The notes: generated from the letters alone by a model not told the origin. DNA of 64,000 bases from Streptomyces roseirectus (GCF_014489635.1 NZ_CP060828.1:2828001-2892000); one strand, 5' to 3'. Shown: positions 8,088 through 20,105, numbered from the stretch's first letter. Made by a program: numbers and translations.

Positions 8088-10256
8088 TCACTCTGCGGCA
8101 GGCAGCGCGGCGCGAGGACGTTGCCAACCCCGGGCACCCCGCGCGCGGAGCCACGCGGTCGTCTCCTCGGGAGGCATCGCGGCGGCGACCAGCCAACCCT
8201 GGACGGCGTCGCAGCCGAGGTCACGGAGGCGTTCCCACGTCTCGTCGTCCTCGACGCCCTCCGCGACGACCAGCAGACCCAGGGAGTGCGCGAGGTCGAC
8301 GGTGCAGCGGACGATCTCCGCGTCCTGGGTGTCGACGGCGAGGCGGGCGACGAAGGAGCGGTCGATCTTCAGCTCGCTGACGGGCAACCGTCGAAGGTGG
8401 ACCAAGGAGGAGTACCCGGTGCCGAAGTCGTCGAGGGACATCTTGACGCCGTGCCCGGTGAGCCCGTTGAGCGTGTCGGCGGCCCGCTGAGGGTCTTCGA
8501 GGAGCACATGTTCGGTGATCTCCAGCTGCAAGGCCCCCGCGGGGACCCCGTGGCGGGCCAGCCGCGCCGCGACGGACCCGGCGAACCCGGGCGTGTGGAC
8601 GTCACGCGGCGAGACGTTCACCGCGACCGGCACCCGCAGTCCCTGAGCCCGCCAGCGCGCGACCTGCGCGAGGGCCGTCTCCAGCACGTACTCGGTGAGG
8701 TGCGGCATCAGTCCGGACGACTCGGCGATCGCGATGAACTCGTCCGGCGGCACCTTCCCCCGCTCGGGGTGCACCCACCGCACCAGGGCCTCAAGTCCGG
8801 CCACCTGCCCGTCGAACCGCACCTTGGGCTGGTAGTGCAGCTGCACCTCGTGCGCGTCGAGGGCCCGCCGCAGATCCCCCAACAGCCCCAGCCGGTCGGG
8901 GGTGTTGGAGTCCCGCTTGGACTCGTACACCTCGACGCCGGTCTGGTCCCGCTTCGCCTGGTACATCGCGACGTCGGCACGCCGCAGCAGCCCTTCCGCG
9001 TCGACGGCGTGGTCGGGGAAGACGGCGACCCCGGCGCTGGCCTCCAGCACGAGGGTGAGTCCGTCGAGGTCGAGGGGTGAGCTGAGCGTCGTCACCAGTC
9101 CCCGCGCGACCCGCGTCGCGGACGTCGTCGAGTCGGCGACCGGCAGCAGGACCGCGAACTCGTCCCCGCCCAGCCGCGCGACCTCGGCCCCGCGCGGGAG
9201 CGCCGTCTTGAGCCGGTCGGCAATCTGGAGGAGAAGCCGGTCACCGGCGAGATGCCCGAGTGTGTCGTTGACGGACCTGAAACGGTCGAGGTCGATCAGC
9301 ATGAGGGCGGCCCGCGCCCCGATCCGCTCGGCGTCGTCGAGCGCCGTCCAGGTCCGCTCCAGCAGCCACTGCCGGTTGGGCAGCCCGGTGAGCGGGTCCC
9401 TGAGCTGTTCCTCGGCCCTGATGCGCGCGATCCACAGCGTGGAGTCGAGCGCGATGAGCGGGATGGAGAACAGCGGCAGCAGCACGGGCTCCGCGTCCGC
9501 GACGACGCACACCAGCGGCGCGATCCCGAGGAGCGCGACGGCGACGATGCCCTGCCGCACGAGCGCCGTCCGCGCGACGGTCGGCACGCCGCCGTTCGCG
9601 GGCGCCTGGAGGAACCAGAGCAGCACGCGTGTGACGGCGAGGTAGGCGACGGCGACGAGGACGATCTGCGGCGCCGTGTAGAGCGTCCACGTCTCGGGGT
9701 CCCAGGGCGCCTCGACGGTCGGCACCCGTCCGCCCACCGCGAGCACCAGCGCGCCCGCGCCGATGCCGAGGATGTCGACGGCGCCGTGCAGCACCCCCTG
9801 CCGCCAGCGGTGGCGCCGGGCGATGCCGACGAGGACGACGACGGTGAGGCTGACGAGTCCGGCGGGGACCCAGCCGTACAGCAGCAGGACGGCGAGCGTG
9901 AGGGCCGCGCCCGAGCCCGTGCCGCCCCACCAGCGCGCCCGCCCCAGCATGACGAGGTGTCCGACGACGACGCCCGTCAGGAGCGCCAGCGACCAGCCCA
10001 GTTCGCCGGAGGGGAACAGGGCGTGTCCGCCCGTGAAGGCCCGGTAGAACCCGGCGCCCAGCGCGAACGCGGCGGCCGCGACGACGACGGCGGGCAGCGC
10101 CGGCCAGGTCTGCCGCTCCCCCTCGCCCTCGGCGGCCGGCAGCGCCACCACGGCCTCCTCGGCCGTGCGACCGGCCCACAGGCTCCGCCAGCTGATCCCG
10201 GCCGTCCGGCGCGGGCGCAGCCGGGAGTCCGGGGCGGCGCTCTCGGTCGGTTCCAT
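8088..10256 (-). CDS. rmdB: membrane GGDEF-EAL cyclic-di-GMP protein, RmdB-like
   Basis: The 722-residue protein has about six to eight transmembrane helices (residues 45-265), then a GGDEF domain (about 280-445; RLGGDEFAVLLP intact, with DPLTGLPNR at its start), then an EAL domain (about 455-710; LEALVRW, VNVSPRD, LDDFGTGYSSL and ELKIDRSFV intact). It could therefore both make and break cyclic-di-GMP. This architecture beside ligA and gatCAB matches RmdB of S. coelicolor, reported to act mainly as a phosphodiesterase affecting development. The ATG at 10256 has GAGAGGGACGGGA upstream and is preferred to a GTG five codons earlier. Confidence 0.9.
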   Translation of the reverse strand: MEPTESAAPDSRLRPRRTAGISWRSLWAGRTAEEAVVALPAAEGEGERQTWPALPAVVVAAAAFALGAGFYRAFTGGHALFPSGELGWSLALLTGVVVGHLVMLGRARWWGGTGSGAALTLAVLLLYGWVPAGLVSLTVVVLVGIARRHRWRQGVLHGAVDILGIGAGALVLAVGGRVPTVEAPWDPETWTLYTAPQIVLVAVAYLAVTRVLLWFLQAPANGGVPTVARTALVRQGIVAVALLGIAPLVCVVADAEPVLLPLFSIPLIALDSTLWIARIRAEEQLRDPLTGLPNRQWLLERTWTALDDAERIGARAALMLIDLDRFRSVNDTLGHLAGDRLLLQIADRLKTALPRGAEVARLGGDEFAVLLPVADSTTSATRVARGLVTTLSSPLDLDGLTLVLEASAGVAVFPDHAVDAEGLLRRADVAMYQAKRDQTGVEVYESKRDSNTPDRLGLLGDLRRALDAHEVQLHYQPKVRFDGQVAGLEALVRWVHPERGKVPPDEFIAIAESSGLMPHLTEYVLETALAQVARWRAQGLRVPVAVNVSPRDVHTPGFAGSVAARLARHGVPAGALQLEITEHVLLEDPQRAADTLNGLTGHGVKMSLDDFGTGYSSLVHLRRLPVSELKIDRSFVARLAVDTQDAEIVRCTVDLAHSLGLLVVAEGVEDDETWERLRDLGCDAVQGWLVAAAMPPEETTAWLRARGARGWQRPRAALPAAE

Positions 10257-10410
10257 TCCCGTCCCTCTCACAGCCGGCGGTGCCCACGCCGTGCGGCGCG
10301 CGCCCGGCCGTGCTCCGGGCGGCGCCGCGTGGGAAAACCCTGGTCCCCAACAGTAGGCCGCTCAGGGCGAGTAGGGGCAGCGCTCGGTGACGGTTGCCCG
10401 ATTACGCACC

Positions 10411-10450
10411 GGCCACCCGTATCGCCGTGGAATGCGCCGAACGGGTGGCC
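10411..10450 (-). terminator. inverted repeat past ligA, probable terminator
   Basis: GGCCACCCGT (10411-10420) and ACGGGTGGCC (10441-10450) form a perfect ten-base-pair stem with a 20-base loop. It begins nine bases after the ligA stop codon on the minus strand. There is no T-run after it. Confidence 0.55.
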
Positions 10451-10458
10451 TTTCACGG

Positions 10459-12645
<2,187 letters not shown>

Positions 12646-13635
12646 TTACTCAGGGTCGTCCGCGAGGGATCTCGCCGCCCGGACGCAGTGGGCGAGCGCG
12701 GTGCGGGCGTACGCGGGGGAAGCACCCGCGAGCCCGCACGCCGGGGTCACCGTCACGGCCTCGGCGAGAAGCGCCGGTGACAGCCCCAGCCTGCGCCACA
12801 GCGTCCTGACACCCATGACGCTACCGGCAGGGTCTGACAATGCCGTGTCCGTGCCCGGCACGACACCGGCGAAGAGCCGCGTCCCCGCCTCCACGGCCTC
12901 CCCGATCACCTCGTCGTCACGCTCGGTGAGCAGCGCGAAGTCGAAGGAGACGGCGTTCGCCCCGGCCCGGCGCAGCAGTGCGAACGGGACGTCGGGGGCG
13001 CAGGAATGCACGACCGTCGCCGGGTTGACGGCGAGGACGTCCCGCAGTGTCGCCTCGACGATCTGCCGGTCCACGGCCCGGTGGGTGCGATAGCCGCTGG
13101 CGGTCTTCACCTGACCGCGCAGGACGGCGGTGAGGGACGGTTCGTCGAGCTGGAGCACGAGTTGCGCGCCGGGTACGCGGCGCTGGACGTCCGCCAGGTG
13201 GCCGCGCAGGCCCTCCGCGAGGGAGGCGGCGAGGTCGCGGCAGGCTCCGGGGTCGGAGAGCGCGGACTCTCCGTTGCGCAGTTCCAGGGCGGCGGCCAGC
13301 GTCCAGGGGCCGACGGCCTGGACCTTGAGGAGGCCGTCGTACTCCTGCGTGAACTCCTCCAGGGCGTCCAGGTCCTCGCCCAGCCAGGAGCGCGCCCGCT
13401 TCGTGTCGCGTCCGGGGCGGTCGCCCAGGCGCCAGCCGCTGGGCTCCACGCGCGCGTACATCTCGACGAGCATCCCCGCCGTCCGGCCGATCATGTCGGC
13501 GCCCGGCCCGCGCGCGGGGAGTTCGGGCAGGTGCGGGAAGTCCTCGAACGAGCCGGTGACGGTCTTGGCGGCCTCGCGGGCGTCACCGCCCGGCAGGGAG
13601 CCGACGCCGGTGGCGGGGGGAAATTCTGGGTTCAC
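12646..13635 (-). CDS. short cobalamin-independent methionine synthase (MetE C-terminal)-like protein
   Basis: The 329-residue protein resembles only the C-terminal catalytic barrel of MetE: it opens with ATGVGSLPGGD, has VGPWTLAAAL and QLDEPSLTAVL strands, and ends with VTPACGLAGASPAYA. The expected zinc ligands are visible as His in VHSCAPDVPF (HxC) and Cys in PACGLA. Full MetE is about 750 residues, so this is the single-domain core type. Such proteins can use simpler methyl donors than methyltetrahydrofolate triglutamate, and the donor here is not known. It is separated by 12 bases from ligA and is probably co-transcribed with it. The GTG start at 13635 lacks a clear ribosome-binding site. 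Confidence 0.85.
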   Translation of the reverse strand: MNPEFPPATGVGSLPGGDAREAAKTVTGSFEDFPHLPELPARGPGADMIGRTAGMLVEMYARVEPSGWRLGDRPGRDTKRARSWLGEDLDALEEFTQEYDGLLKVQAVGPWTLAAALELRNGESALSDPGACRDLAASLAEGLRGHLADVQRRVPGAQLVLQLDEPSLTAVLRGQVKTASGYRTHRAVDRQIVEATLRDVLAVNPATVVHSCAPDVPFALLRRAGANAVSFDFALLTERDDEVIGEAVEAGTRLFAGVVPGTDTALSDPAGSVMGVRTLWRRLGLSPALLAEAVTVTPACGLAGASPAYARTALAHCVRAARSLADDPE

Positions 13636-13743
13636 GGGTGAAGCCTACGTAGCCCGGCGGGGCGGGACCTCCGCGCAACCTCCTCCGGCGATCGGCACTC
13701 TTCCTGTCCGGCCGTCAGCAGCCGTTCCGGGGGGAGCCTTCTC

Positions 13744-15198
13744 GTGTCATGCCGTCGCACGCCCGTGGTGTGGGCCGTTCCGGTCCTGTGGACGCTCGCG
13801 CTGGGGCTGTGGGGGCTGACGCGGCAGGGCAGCGTGTGGCGGGACGAGGCGGCGACCTGGCAGGTCGCGGAGCGCTCCCCCGGCGAGATCTGGCGGATGC
13901 TGGCCAACGTCGACGTCGTGCACGGGTGTTACTACCTGCTGATGCACGTCGTGTTCGAGTGGTTCGGGGCGGGCGTGGTGTCGCTGCGGATGCCCTCGGT
14001 GCTCGCGGGCGCGGTCGCGGCGGGGTGTGTGGCGGTCGTGGGGAGCCGGCTGGGCGGGGTGTGGGTGGGGCTGGTCGCGGGGACCGCGTTCGGGCTGCTG
14101 CCGGCCGTGCAGTTCCAGCTCCAGGAGGGGCGCGCGTACGCGTTGGTGGCGGCGGGGGCGGCCGTGGCGACGCTGCTGCTGGTGAACGCGCTCCAGGGGG
14201 AGGGCCGTCGGTGGCTGTGGGCCGCGTACGGGGGTGTCGTGCTGTTCGCGGGGCTGCTGAACTGGCTCTCGCTGATGCTGCTCGCGGCGCACGCGGTGAC
14301 GTTGCTGTGGTGCGGGGCCGGGCGCCGGGTGTGGGCGCGCTGGGCGGTCGCCTCCGGGGCCGCCGTCGCGGGGGTGCTGCCGTTGGTGCTGTTCAGCCGG
14401 GGGCAGGCCGAACAGGTGTCGTGGATACCGCCGCTGAGCTGGCAGATGCTGATCGGGCCGACGGTGCTGGTGGCGATCGGGTGCGCGGGGGCGCTGGTGG
14501 ACCGCCCGCGTGTGGGGCGGCTGTCGGTGACGGCCGTGGGGCTGCCGCTGCTGGTGGTGCCGCAGGCCGGGCTCGTCCTGGTGTCGCTGGTGAAGCCGCT
14601 CTACATGGACCGGTATGTCCTTTACAGCATGCTGGGGCTGACGCTTCTGATCGGATCGTCCCTAGGGGCGGCGATACGGACATTTCCGAAAGCGCGGGGG
14701 TGGGTGCTCGCGGGGGTGCTGGGGCTGGCGACGGTCGCCCTGCTGCCGTACTCGCTGGCGAAGCGGGCGCCGGAGAGCCGGGTGGACGACGTCCTGGCCG
14801 TCGCCTCCGACGTGCGGCGGCTGAAGGGGGACGGGGACGCCGTGGTGTTCGTTCCGGCGGCCCGGCGGGACGCGTGGCTGGTGTCGCCGGACGCGTTCGC
14901 CGGGCTGCGGGACGTCGCGCTGGTGGAGGGGCCCCGGGAGTCCGGGACGCTGAAGGGGATCGAGGCGGAGCCAGGGCGCATCCGGGACGTGTTGCTGGGT
15001 GAGCGGCGGGTGCTGCTGGTGACCGACGCGAAGGACATCGCGCGGCCCGCGCGCGCGGCGCGGGACCGGGCGAAGGCGGAGGTGCTGGGGCGGTACTTCA
15101 GGGTGGTCGCGGACGAACAGGTGCGGGGGCGGCGGGTGACCGTGTACGAGCGGCTGCCCGTGGGGGTCAGCGTCCCGGGCGGACCGTCAGGTCGTTGA
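13744..15198 (+). CDS. PMT/GT39-like membrane glycosyltransferase
   Basis: The 484-residue protein has an N-terminal transmembrane helix followed by the acidic motif QGSVWRDEAATW (Asp-Glu near residues 32-33). This is characteristic of GT-C enzymes that use polyprenyl-phosphate sugars outside the membrane. About ten hydrophobic helices follow up to residue 350, including LLNWLSLMLLAAHAVTLLW. A soluble C-terminal domain (about 350-484) is probably extracytoplasmic. The GTG at 13744 has CCGGGGGGAG eight bases upstream. The sugar donor and acceptor cannot be inferred. Its 3' end overlaps the convergent SDR gene by 32 bases. Confidence 0.85.
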   Translation: MSCRRTPVVWAVPVLWTLALGLWGLTRQGSVWRDEAATWQVAERSPGEIWRMLANVDVVHGCYYLLMHVVFEWFGAGVVSLRMPSVLAGAVAAGCVAVVGSRLGGVWVGLVAGTAFGLLPAVQFQLQEGRAYALVAAGAAVATLLLVNALQGEGRRWLWAAYGGVVLFAGLLNWLSLMLLAAHAVTLLWCGAGRRVWARWAVASGAAVAGVLPLVLFSRGQAEQVSWIPPLSWQMLIGPTVLVAIGCAGALVDRPRVGRLSVTAVGLPLLVVPQAGLVLVSLVKPLYMDRYVLYSMLGLTLLIGSSLGAAIRTFPKARGWVLAGVLGLATVALLPYSLAKRAPESRVDDVLAVASDVRRLKGDGDAVVFVPAARRDAWLVSPDAFAGLRDVALVEGPRESGTLKGIEAEPGRIRDVLLGERRVLLVTDAKDIARPARAARDRAKAEVLGRYFRVVADEQVRGRRVTVYERLPVGVSVPGGPSGR

Positions 15199-15865
15199 TC
15201 TCGGCGTCCCTCGGGAGGTCGATCGCCGTCAGGATCGCCGTCGCGACGGACTCCGGGTCGATCCAGCGCGCGGGGTCGTACTCCTTGCCCTCCTGCTGGT
15301 GCACCTTGGCCTGCATGGGGCTCGCCGTGCGGCCCGGGTAGACCGAGGTGACGCGGACGCCGTTCGCGTGCTCCTCGTGGCGCAGGGAGTCGGCGAGGGC
15401 CTTCAGGCCGTGCTTGGACGCGGCGTACGCGGACCACTCGGCGTGCGCGTTCAGGCCGGCGCCGGAGTTGACGAAGACGACGTGGCCCTTCGTCGTGCGG
15501 AGCTGGGGCAGGAGGTGGCGGGTCAGCTCGGCGGGCGCGATCAGGTTGACGTTGAGCTGGTGGCGCCAGGTCTTCGGGGTGAGGTCGCCGACGGGGCCCA
15601 GGTCGACGACCCCGGCGATGTGCAGGAGCGTGTCGACGCGGTCGGGGAGGGACTGGTGGGAGAACGCCCAGCTGAGCTTGTCGGGGTCGGCCAGGTCGCC
15701 CACGAGGGTGCGGGCGCCGGGGAACTCCTTCGCCAGCTCCTTCGCCCGGCCCGCGTCGCGCGCGTGGAGCACGAGGTCGTCCCCGCGCGCGTGCAGGCGC
15801 CGGGCGACCGCTGCGCCGATTCCCGAACCGGCGCCGGTGATCACATGTGTTGGCATGTCCGCCAT
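15167..15865 (-). CDS. short-chain dehydrogenase/reductase
   Basis: The 232-residue protein has the SDR nucleotide-binding glycine motif TGAGSGIG near residue 11, the HIAGVVDLGP strand and the catalytic YAASKHG (Tyr and Lys four apart) near residue 147, with a Ser in FVNSGAG upstream of it. It should oxidise or reduce an alcohol/ketone with NAD(P); the substrate is unknown. The ATG at 15865 is used; an in-frame ATG lies three codons later. It lies seven bases downstream of the LOG-family gene on the same strand, which suggests an operon. Confidence 0.88.
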   Translation of the reverse strand: MADMPTHVITGAGSGIGAAVARRLHARGDDLVLHARDAGRAKELAKEFPGARTLVGDLADPDKLSWAFSHQSLPDRVDTLLHIAGVVDLGPVGDLTPKTWRHQLNVNLIAPAELTRHLLPQLRTTKGHVVFVNSGAGLNAHAEWSAYAASKHGLKALADSLRHEEHANGVRVTSVYPGRTASPMQAKVHQQEGKEYDPARWIDPESVATAILTAIDLPRDAEINDLTVRPGR

Positions 15866-15872
15866 GCTCGCA

Positions 15873-16403
15873 TCAGGCGGCGCCCGTGAGGTACGCGAGC
15901 GCTTCCGCCGGGTCCTTCGCGAAGGCGATCAGGTCGGCGAGGGGCAGGGGGAGGAAACCTTCCGCCTCCATCCGCTCCAACTGGAGCTTCAGGCCGTCGT
16001 AGAAGCCCTCGGTGTTCAGCAGGACGACCGGCTTCGCCGTGTGGCCGTGCTTCTTCAGCTCCAGGATCTCCGTCGCCTCGTCGAGCGTGCCCATGCCGCC
16101 GACCAGGATCGCGACCGCGTCCGCCTTCTCCACGAGCAGTTTCTTGCGCTCGGCCAGGTCCTTCGCGACGACCATCTCGTCCACGCCGGGGCGGACCTTC
16201 GCGGCCAAGAACTCCACGGACACCCCGCACAGACGCCCGCCGGCGGCCTCCGTGCCGTCCGCGACGACCTTCATCAGGCCGCTGTCCGAGCCGCCCCACA
16301 CCAGCGTGTGGCCGCCCTTGCCGAGCAGCGTCGCGAACTCCCTCGCGGGGGTCGTGTAGCGGTCGTCGAGGTCGGCGGCGGAGAGGAAGACACAGATGCG
16401 CAT
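15873..16403 (-). CDS. LOG-family (TIGR00730) Rossmann protein
   Basis: The 176-residue protein begins MRICVFLSAADLDD and has the LOG-type signature GGMGTLDEATEI near residue 107, with WGGSDSGLMKVVADG near the nucleotide site. Classical LOG enzymes release cytokinin bases from nucleoside 5'-monophosphates and show PGGxGTxxE. Here the first Pro is Val (LVGGMGTLDE), so activity is likely but not certain. The ATG at 16403 matches the family start better than a GTG three codons upstream; neither has a good ribosome-binding site. It is divergent from the DUF427 gene with 50 bases between. Confidence 0.85.
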   Translation of the reverse strand: MRICVFLSAADLDDRYTTPAREFATLLGKGGHTLVWGGSDSGLMKVVADGTEAAGGRLCGVSVEFLAAKVRPGVDEMVVAKDLAERKKLLVEKADAVAILVGGMGTLDEATEILELKKHGHTAKPVVLLNTEGFYDGLKLQLERMEAEGFLPLPLADLIAFAKDPAEALAYLTGAA

Positions 16404-16453
16404 GCGGGACACGGTACGGGGAACGTCCGCGGGGGTCCCGGCGTTTTCCTGGC

Positions 16454-16777
16454 ATGACCAACGGACACCGCATCACCGTCGAGCCGTCCTCCGCGCACGT
16501 GCGCGTGGTGCACGGCGATCAGGTCCTGGCCGAGAGCGAGCGGGCGCTGCTCCTTGAGGAGACCGGCTGTCCCCCGCGCTACTACCTCCCCGCCGAGGAC
16601 GTCCGCCTCGACCTCCTGACCCCCTCCGACACCCACACCGTCTGCCCCTTCAAGGGCACCGCGTCCTACTGGTCCCTGCCGGACGCCCCCGACCTGGCCT
16701 GGTCGTACCCCGAGCCCCTGCCCGACGTCGCGGCGATCAAGGGGCATGTGTGCTTCTACGCGCCGGAGGTGTCCTAG
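16454..16777 (+). CDS. DUF427 domain protein
   Basis: This 107-residue single-domain protein shows the DUF427 pattern: ITVEPSSAHVRVVHGDQVLAES, then a YYLPAEDVRLDLL core, CPFKGTASYWSL and a terminal VCFYAPEV. The fold is a small beta barrel. No catalytic activity is firmly established for the family, although the conserved CPFKGxAxYW stretch suggests a ligand pocket. The start at 16454 has no evident Shine-Dalgarno and could be leaderless. It converges on mnmA with ten bases between stop codons. Confidence 0.9.
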   Translation: MTNGHRITVEPSSAHVRVVHGDQVLAESERALLLEETGCPPRYYLPAEDVRLDLLTPSDTHTVCPFKGTASYWSLPDAPDLAWSYPEPLPDVAAIKGHVCFYAPEVS

Positions 16778-16787
16778 CCTCGGACCC

Positions 16788-17909
16788 TCAGACGCCGGCC
16801 GGGGTCCGGCGGGTGGTCGTCGCGATGGTGGCGGAGCCGACGACGCGGGTGTCGTCGTACAGGACGATCGCCTGGCCGGGGGCGACGCCTCGGACCGGGT
16901 CGGTGAAGGTGACCTGGAGTTCGTCGCCGACCAGTTCGGCCGTGACCTCGGTCTCGCCGCCGTGGGCGCGGAGCTGGGCGGTGTAGGTGGCCGGTCCTGT
17001 GGGGGCGGTGCCGCACCAGCGGGGCTTGATCGCGGTGAGGGCGGTGACGTCGAGGGAGGCCGCCGGGCCCACCGTCACCGTGTTGTTCACCGGGGAGATG
17101 TCGAGGACGTAGCGGGGCTTGCCGTCGGGGGCGGGGGTGCCGATGCGCAGGCCCTTGCGCTGGCCGATGGTGAAGCCGAAGGCGCCGTCGTGGGTGCCCA
17201 GCTTCTCGCCGGACTCGTCGAGGATGTCGCCCTCGGACTTGCCGAGGCGGTTGGCCAGGAAGCCCTGGGTGTCGCCGTCCGCGATGAAGCAGATGTCGTG
17301 GGAGTCGGGCTTCTTGGCGACCGCGAGGCCACGGCGTTCGGCCTCCGCGCGGATCTCGTCCTTGGTCGTGAGGGTGTCGCCGAGCGGGAACATCGCGTGC
17401 GCGAGCTGCTTCTCGTCGAGGACGCCGAGGACGTACGACTGGTCCTTCGCCATGTCGCTGGCGCGGTGGAGTTCGCGGGTGCCGTCCTCGCGGAGCACGA
17501 CCGTCGCGTAGTGGCCCGTGCACACCGCGTCGAAGCCGAGGGCGAGGGCCTTGTCGAGGAGCGCGGCGAACTTGATCTTCTCGTTGCAGCGCAGGCACGG
17601 GTTGGGGGTGCGGCCGGCCTCGTACTCGGCGATGAAGTCCTCGACGACGTCCTCGCGGAAGCGGTCCGCCAGGTCCCAGACGTAGAACGGGATCCCGATC
17701 ACGTCCGCCGCGCGGCGCGCGTCGCGGGAGTCCTCGATCGTGCAACAGCCACGCGCGCCCGTGCGGAAGGATTGCGGGTTGGCGGAGAGGGCCAGGTGGA
17801 CACCGGTCACGTCGTGGCCGGCTTCCGCTGCTCGGGCAGCGGCTACAGCGGAGTCGACCCCGCCGGACATGGCGGCGAGGACTCGGAGGGGGCGCGCGGT
17901 CTCAGTCAT
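16788..17909 (-). CDS. mnmA: tRNA 2-thiouridine(34) synthase MnmA
   Basis: MnmA (TrmU) inserts sulfur at C2 of wobble uridine 34 in tRNA for Lys, Glu and Gln using ATP and a persulfide relay. The 373-residue protein has the PP-loop [12 protein letters not shown] near residue 12, the first catalytic Cys in [12 protein letters not shown] (near 107), the [11 protein letters not shown] region, and the second Cys in [11 protein letters not shown] (PxWC, near 295). The ATG at 17909 is preferred because GGAGGAGCT sits immediately upstream; an extension to 17969 has no such site. The sulfur donor is probably the cysteine desulfurase gene at 18753-19922. Confidence 0.96.
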   Translation of the reverse strand: MTETARPLRVLAAMSGGVDSAVAAARAAEAGHDVTGVHLALSANPQSFRTGARGCCTIEDSRDARRAADVIGIPFYVWDLADRFREDVVEDFIAEYEAGRTPNPCLRCNEKIKFAALLDKALALGFDAVCTGHYATVVLREDGTRELHRASDMAKDQSYVLGVLDEKQLAHAMFPLGDTLTTKDEIRAEAERRGLAVAKKPDSHDICFIADGDTQGFLANRLGKSEGDILDESGEKLGTHDGAFGFTIGQRKGLRIGTPAPDGKPRYVLDISPVNNTVTVGPAASLDVTALTAIKPRWCGTAPTGPATYTAQLRAHGGETEVTAELVGDELQVTFTDPVRGVAPGQAIVLYDDTRVVGSATIATTTRRTPAGV

Positions 17910-17995
17910 AGCTCCTCCAGGGTACGGGGCGGCGGGAACTCGGGTGGCCGGATATCCGTTGGGGATCATGTGGGGGCAGGGCGAGAGAGGGTTCC

Positions 17996-18670
17996 ATGGG
18001 GTCCAGGAAGCGGGACGGCGAGCGGCGGATCGGGCGGCGCGCGCTGATCGCCGGGGGTGCGGCGGCGGTCGTCGGCGGCGGGGCGTTCGCCGTGCGTGAC
18101 GATCTGTCGCGGCTGTGGTGGCAGCTGCCGGGCAACCAGCGGCCTCGCGTCGAGGGCGCCGTCGACTTCCAGGGCGCGCGCTGGGTGGAGGCGTCGGACG
18201 CGAACTTCCGCTGGGCGGACCGGCCCGACGACTACGACGTCGACATGATCGTCGTCCATGTCACCCAGGGCGACTTCGACAGTGCCGTCAAGGCGTTCCA
18301 GGACCCCGGGCACCGGGCCGCCGCGCACTACATCGTCGGGCAGGACGGCCGGATCGCGCAGATGATCCGGGAGCTGGACGTCGCGTACCACGCGGGGAAC
18401 CGCTCCTACAACGAGCGGAGCGTGGGCATCGAGCACGAGGGGTTCGTGGACCGGCCGCAGGACCTCACGGACGCGATGTACACGGCCTCGGCCCGGCTGG
18501 CGGCCGGGATCTGCGCGCGGTACGGGATCCCGGTCGACCGGAAGCACATCATCGGGCACGTGGAGGTGCCGGGGACGGACCACACGGACCCCGGGGAGCA
18601 CTGGGACTGGGACCGGTACCTGAAGCTGGTGAGTGAGGCGCGGGAGGCGTTGTCTAAGGCGGAGGCGTGA
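17996..18670 (+). CDS. exported N-acetylmuramoyl-L-alanine amidase (Amidase_2/PGRP type)
   Basis: The 224-residue protein starts with a probable twin-arginine signal ([21 protein letters not shown]). An Amidase_2 zinc-hydrolase domain follows, about residues 75-215. The zinc ligands are seen as His in IVVHVTQG and the paired His in [16 protein letters not shown], and [14 protein letters not shown] is the family core. It should cleave the amide bond between MurNAc and the stem peptide of peptidoglycan outside the cell. The ATG at 17996 has GAGAGGG five bases upstream. The gene is divergent from mnmA (86 bases between) and convergent with the desulfurase gene. Confidence 0.9.
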   Translation: MGSRKRDGERRIGRRALIAGGAAAVVGGGAFAVRDDLSRLWWQLPGNQRPRVEGAVDFQGARWVEASDANFRWADRPDDYDVDMIVVHVTQGDFDSAVKAFQDPGHRAAAHYIVGQDGRIAQMIRELDVAYHAGNRSYNERSVGIEHEGFVDRPQDLTDAMYTASARLAAGICARYGIPVDRKHIIGHVEVPGTDHTDPGEHWDWDRYLKLVSEAREALSKAEA

Positions 18671-18752
18671 GGTGCGGAGGCGTGAGGGGGTGGGGGTGGT
18701 GGTGAGCTAGGGGCAACGGGGTTGCGGGAGCGCGGAGTCGAGCGAGTCCCGG

Positions 18753-19922
18753 TTACGACAGCCCCGCCGCTCGCGCCCGCTCCACCGCCGGGCCGATCGC
18801 CTTCGCGACCGCCTCGACGTCGTCCTCCGTGGAGGTGTGGCCCAGGGAGAAGCGGAGGGTGCCGCGGGCGAGGTCGGGGTCGGTGCCGACGGCCAGCAGG
18901 ACGTGGCTCGGCTGGGCCACACCGGCCGTGCAGGCGGAGCCCGTCGAGCACTCGATGCCCTGCGCGTCGAGGAGGAGGAGCAGGGAGTCGCCCTCGCAGC
19001 CGGGGAACGTGAAGTGGGCGTTCGCGGGCAGGCGGCCCTCGCGCGCCGGGTCGCCGCCGAGGATCGCGTCCGGGACGGCCGTCCGGACCGCCTCGACGAG
19101 GCTGTCGCGCAGGGCGCCGATCTCCCGCGCGAACGTCTCCCGGTTCGCGGCGGCGTGGTGGCCGGCGACCGCGAACGACGCGATGGCCGGGGTGTCCAAC
19201 GTGCCCGAGCGGACGTGGCGTTCCTGGCCGCCGCCGTGCAGGACGGGGACGGGGGTGTACTCGCGGCCGAGCAGCAGGGCGCCGATGCCGTACGGGCCGC
19301 CGACCTTGTGGCCCGAGACCGTCATCGCGGCGAGGCCCGACTCCGCGAAGTCCAGGGGGAGTTGGCCGAACGCCTGGACGGCGTCCGCGTGCATCGGGAT
19401 GCCGTACTCCCGGGCGACGTCCGCGAGTTCACGGACCGGCAGCACCGTGCCGATCTCGTTGTTCGCCCACATGATCGTGGCGAGGGCGACGTCGTCGGGG
19501 TTCTTCTCGATGGCCTCGCGCAGGGCGTCCGGGTGGACCCTGCCGTACCCGTCCACCGGCAGGTACTCGACCGTCGCGCCCTCGTGCTCCGCGAGCCAGT
19601 CGACGGCGTCGAGGACGGCGTGGTGTTCGACGGGGCTGGCCAGGACGCGGGTGCGCGCCGGGTCGTTGTCGCGGCGCTCCCAGTAGAGGCCCTTCACCGC
19701 GAGGTTGTCCGCCTCGGTGCCGCCGGAGGTGAACACGACCTCGCTGGGCCGGGCCCCCAACGCCTCCGCCAGGGTCTCCCTGGCCTCCTCGACCGTACGC
19801 CGGGCTCTGCGCCCCGCCGCGTGCAGCGCTGAGGCGTTGCCGGTGACTCCCAGGTGCGCGGTCAGTGCCTCTGCCGCCTGCGGGAGCATCGGGGTGGTTG
19901 CGGCGTGGTCGAGATAGGCCAT
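18753..19922 (-). CDS. cysteine desulfurase (IscS/NifS type)
   Basis: The PLP enzyme removes sulfur from cysteine as an enzyme-bound persulfide. The 389-residue protein begins [20 protein letters not shown] and shows [12 protein letters not shown], the cofactor Lys in [12 protein letters not shown] (near residue 202) and the persulfide Cys in [19 protein letters not shown] (near 325). Its neighbourhood with mnmA implies tRNA 2-thiolation; Fe-S cluster assembly in actinobacteria usually uses a separate SufS. No Shine-Dalgarno is seen before the ATG, and a TACAAT hexamer lies only 10-15 bases upstream, so the mRNA may be leaderless. Confidence 0.93.
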   Translation of the reverse strand: MAYLDHAATTPMLPQAAEALTAHLGVTGNASALHAAGRRARRTVEEARETLAEALGARPSEVVFTSGGTEADNLAVKGLYWERRDNDPARTRVLASPVEHHAVLDAVDWLAEHEGATVEYLPVDGYGRVHPDALREAIEKNPDDVALATIMWANNEIGTVLPVRELADVAREYGIPMHADAVQAFGQLPLDFAESGLAAMTVSGHKVGGPYGIGALLLGREYTPVPVLHGGGQERHVRSGTLDTPAIASFAVAGHHAAANRETFAREIGALRDSLVEAVRTAVPDAILGGDPAREGRLPANAHFTFPGCEGDSLLLLLDAQGIECSTGSACTAGVAQPSHVLLAVGTDPDLARGTLRFSLGHTSTEDDVEAVAKAIGPAVERARAAGLS

Positions 19923-19924
19923 GG

Positions 19925-19937
19925 TTCAGCGATTGTA
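19925..19937 (-). promoter_or_regulatory. -10-like TACAAT close to the desulfurase start
   Basis: TACAAT occupies 19932-19937 on the minus strand and ends ten bases before the ATG at 19922. Transcription starting about seven bases downstream would leave almost no leader, which fits the absence of a ribosome-binding site. No good -35 is seen. Confidence 0.4.
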
Positions 19938-20105
19938 CGGGCCGGGGGGTAGGGGGTGCGGGGCGGTGGGGGGCTGTGGGGTGGTGCGCGGGGCGGGCGG
20001 CGTCCGGCGGCGTGTCCGGCGGGCCGGTTCGGGGGTGAACGCCGGGGCGGTTCAGGGGTGAACGCCGTGTCCGATTCCTGCCAGCTTTCGGTGGCGGGGG
20101 TCGGC

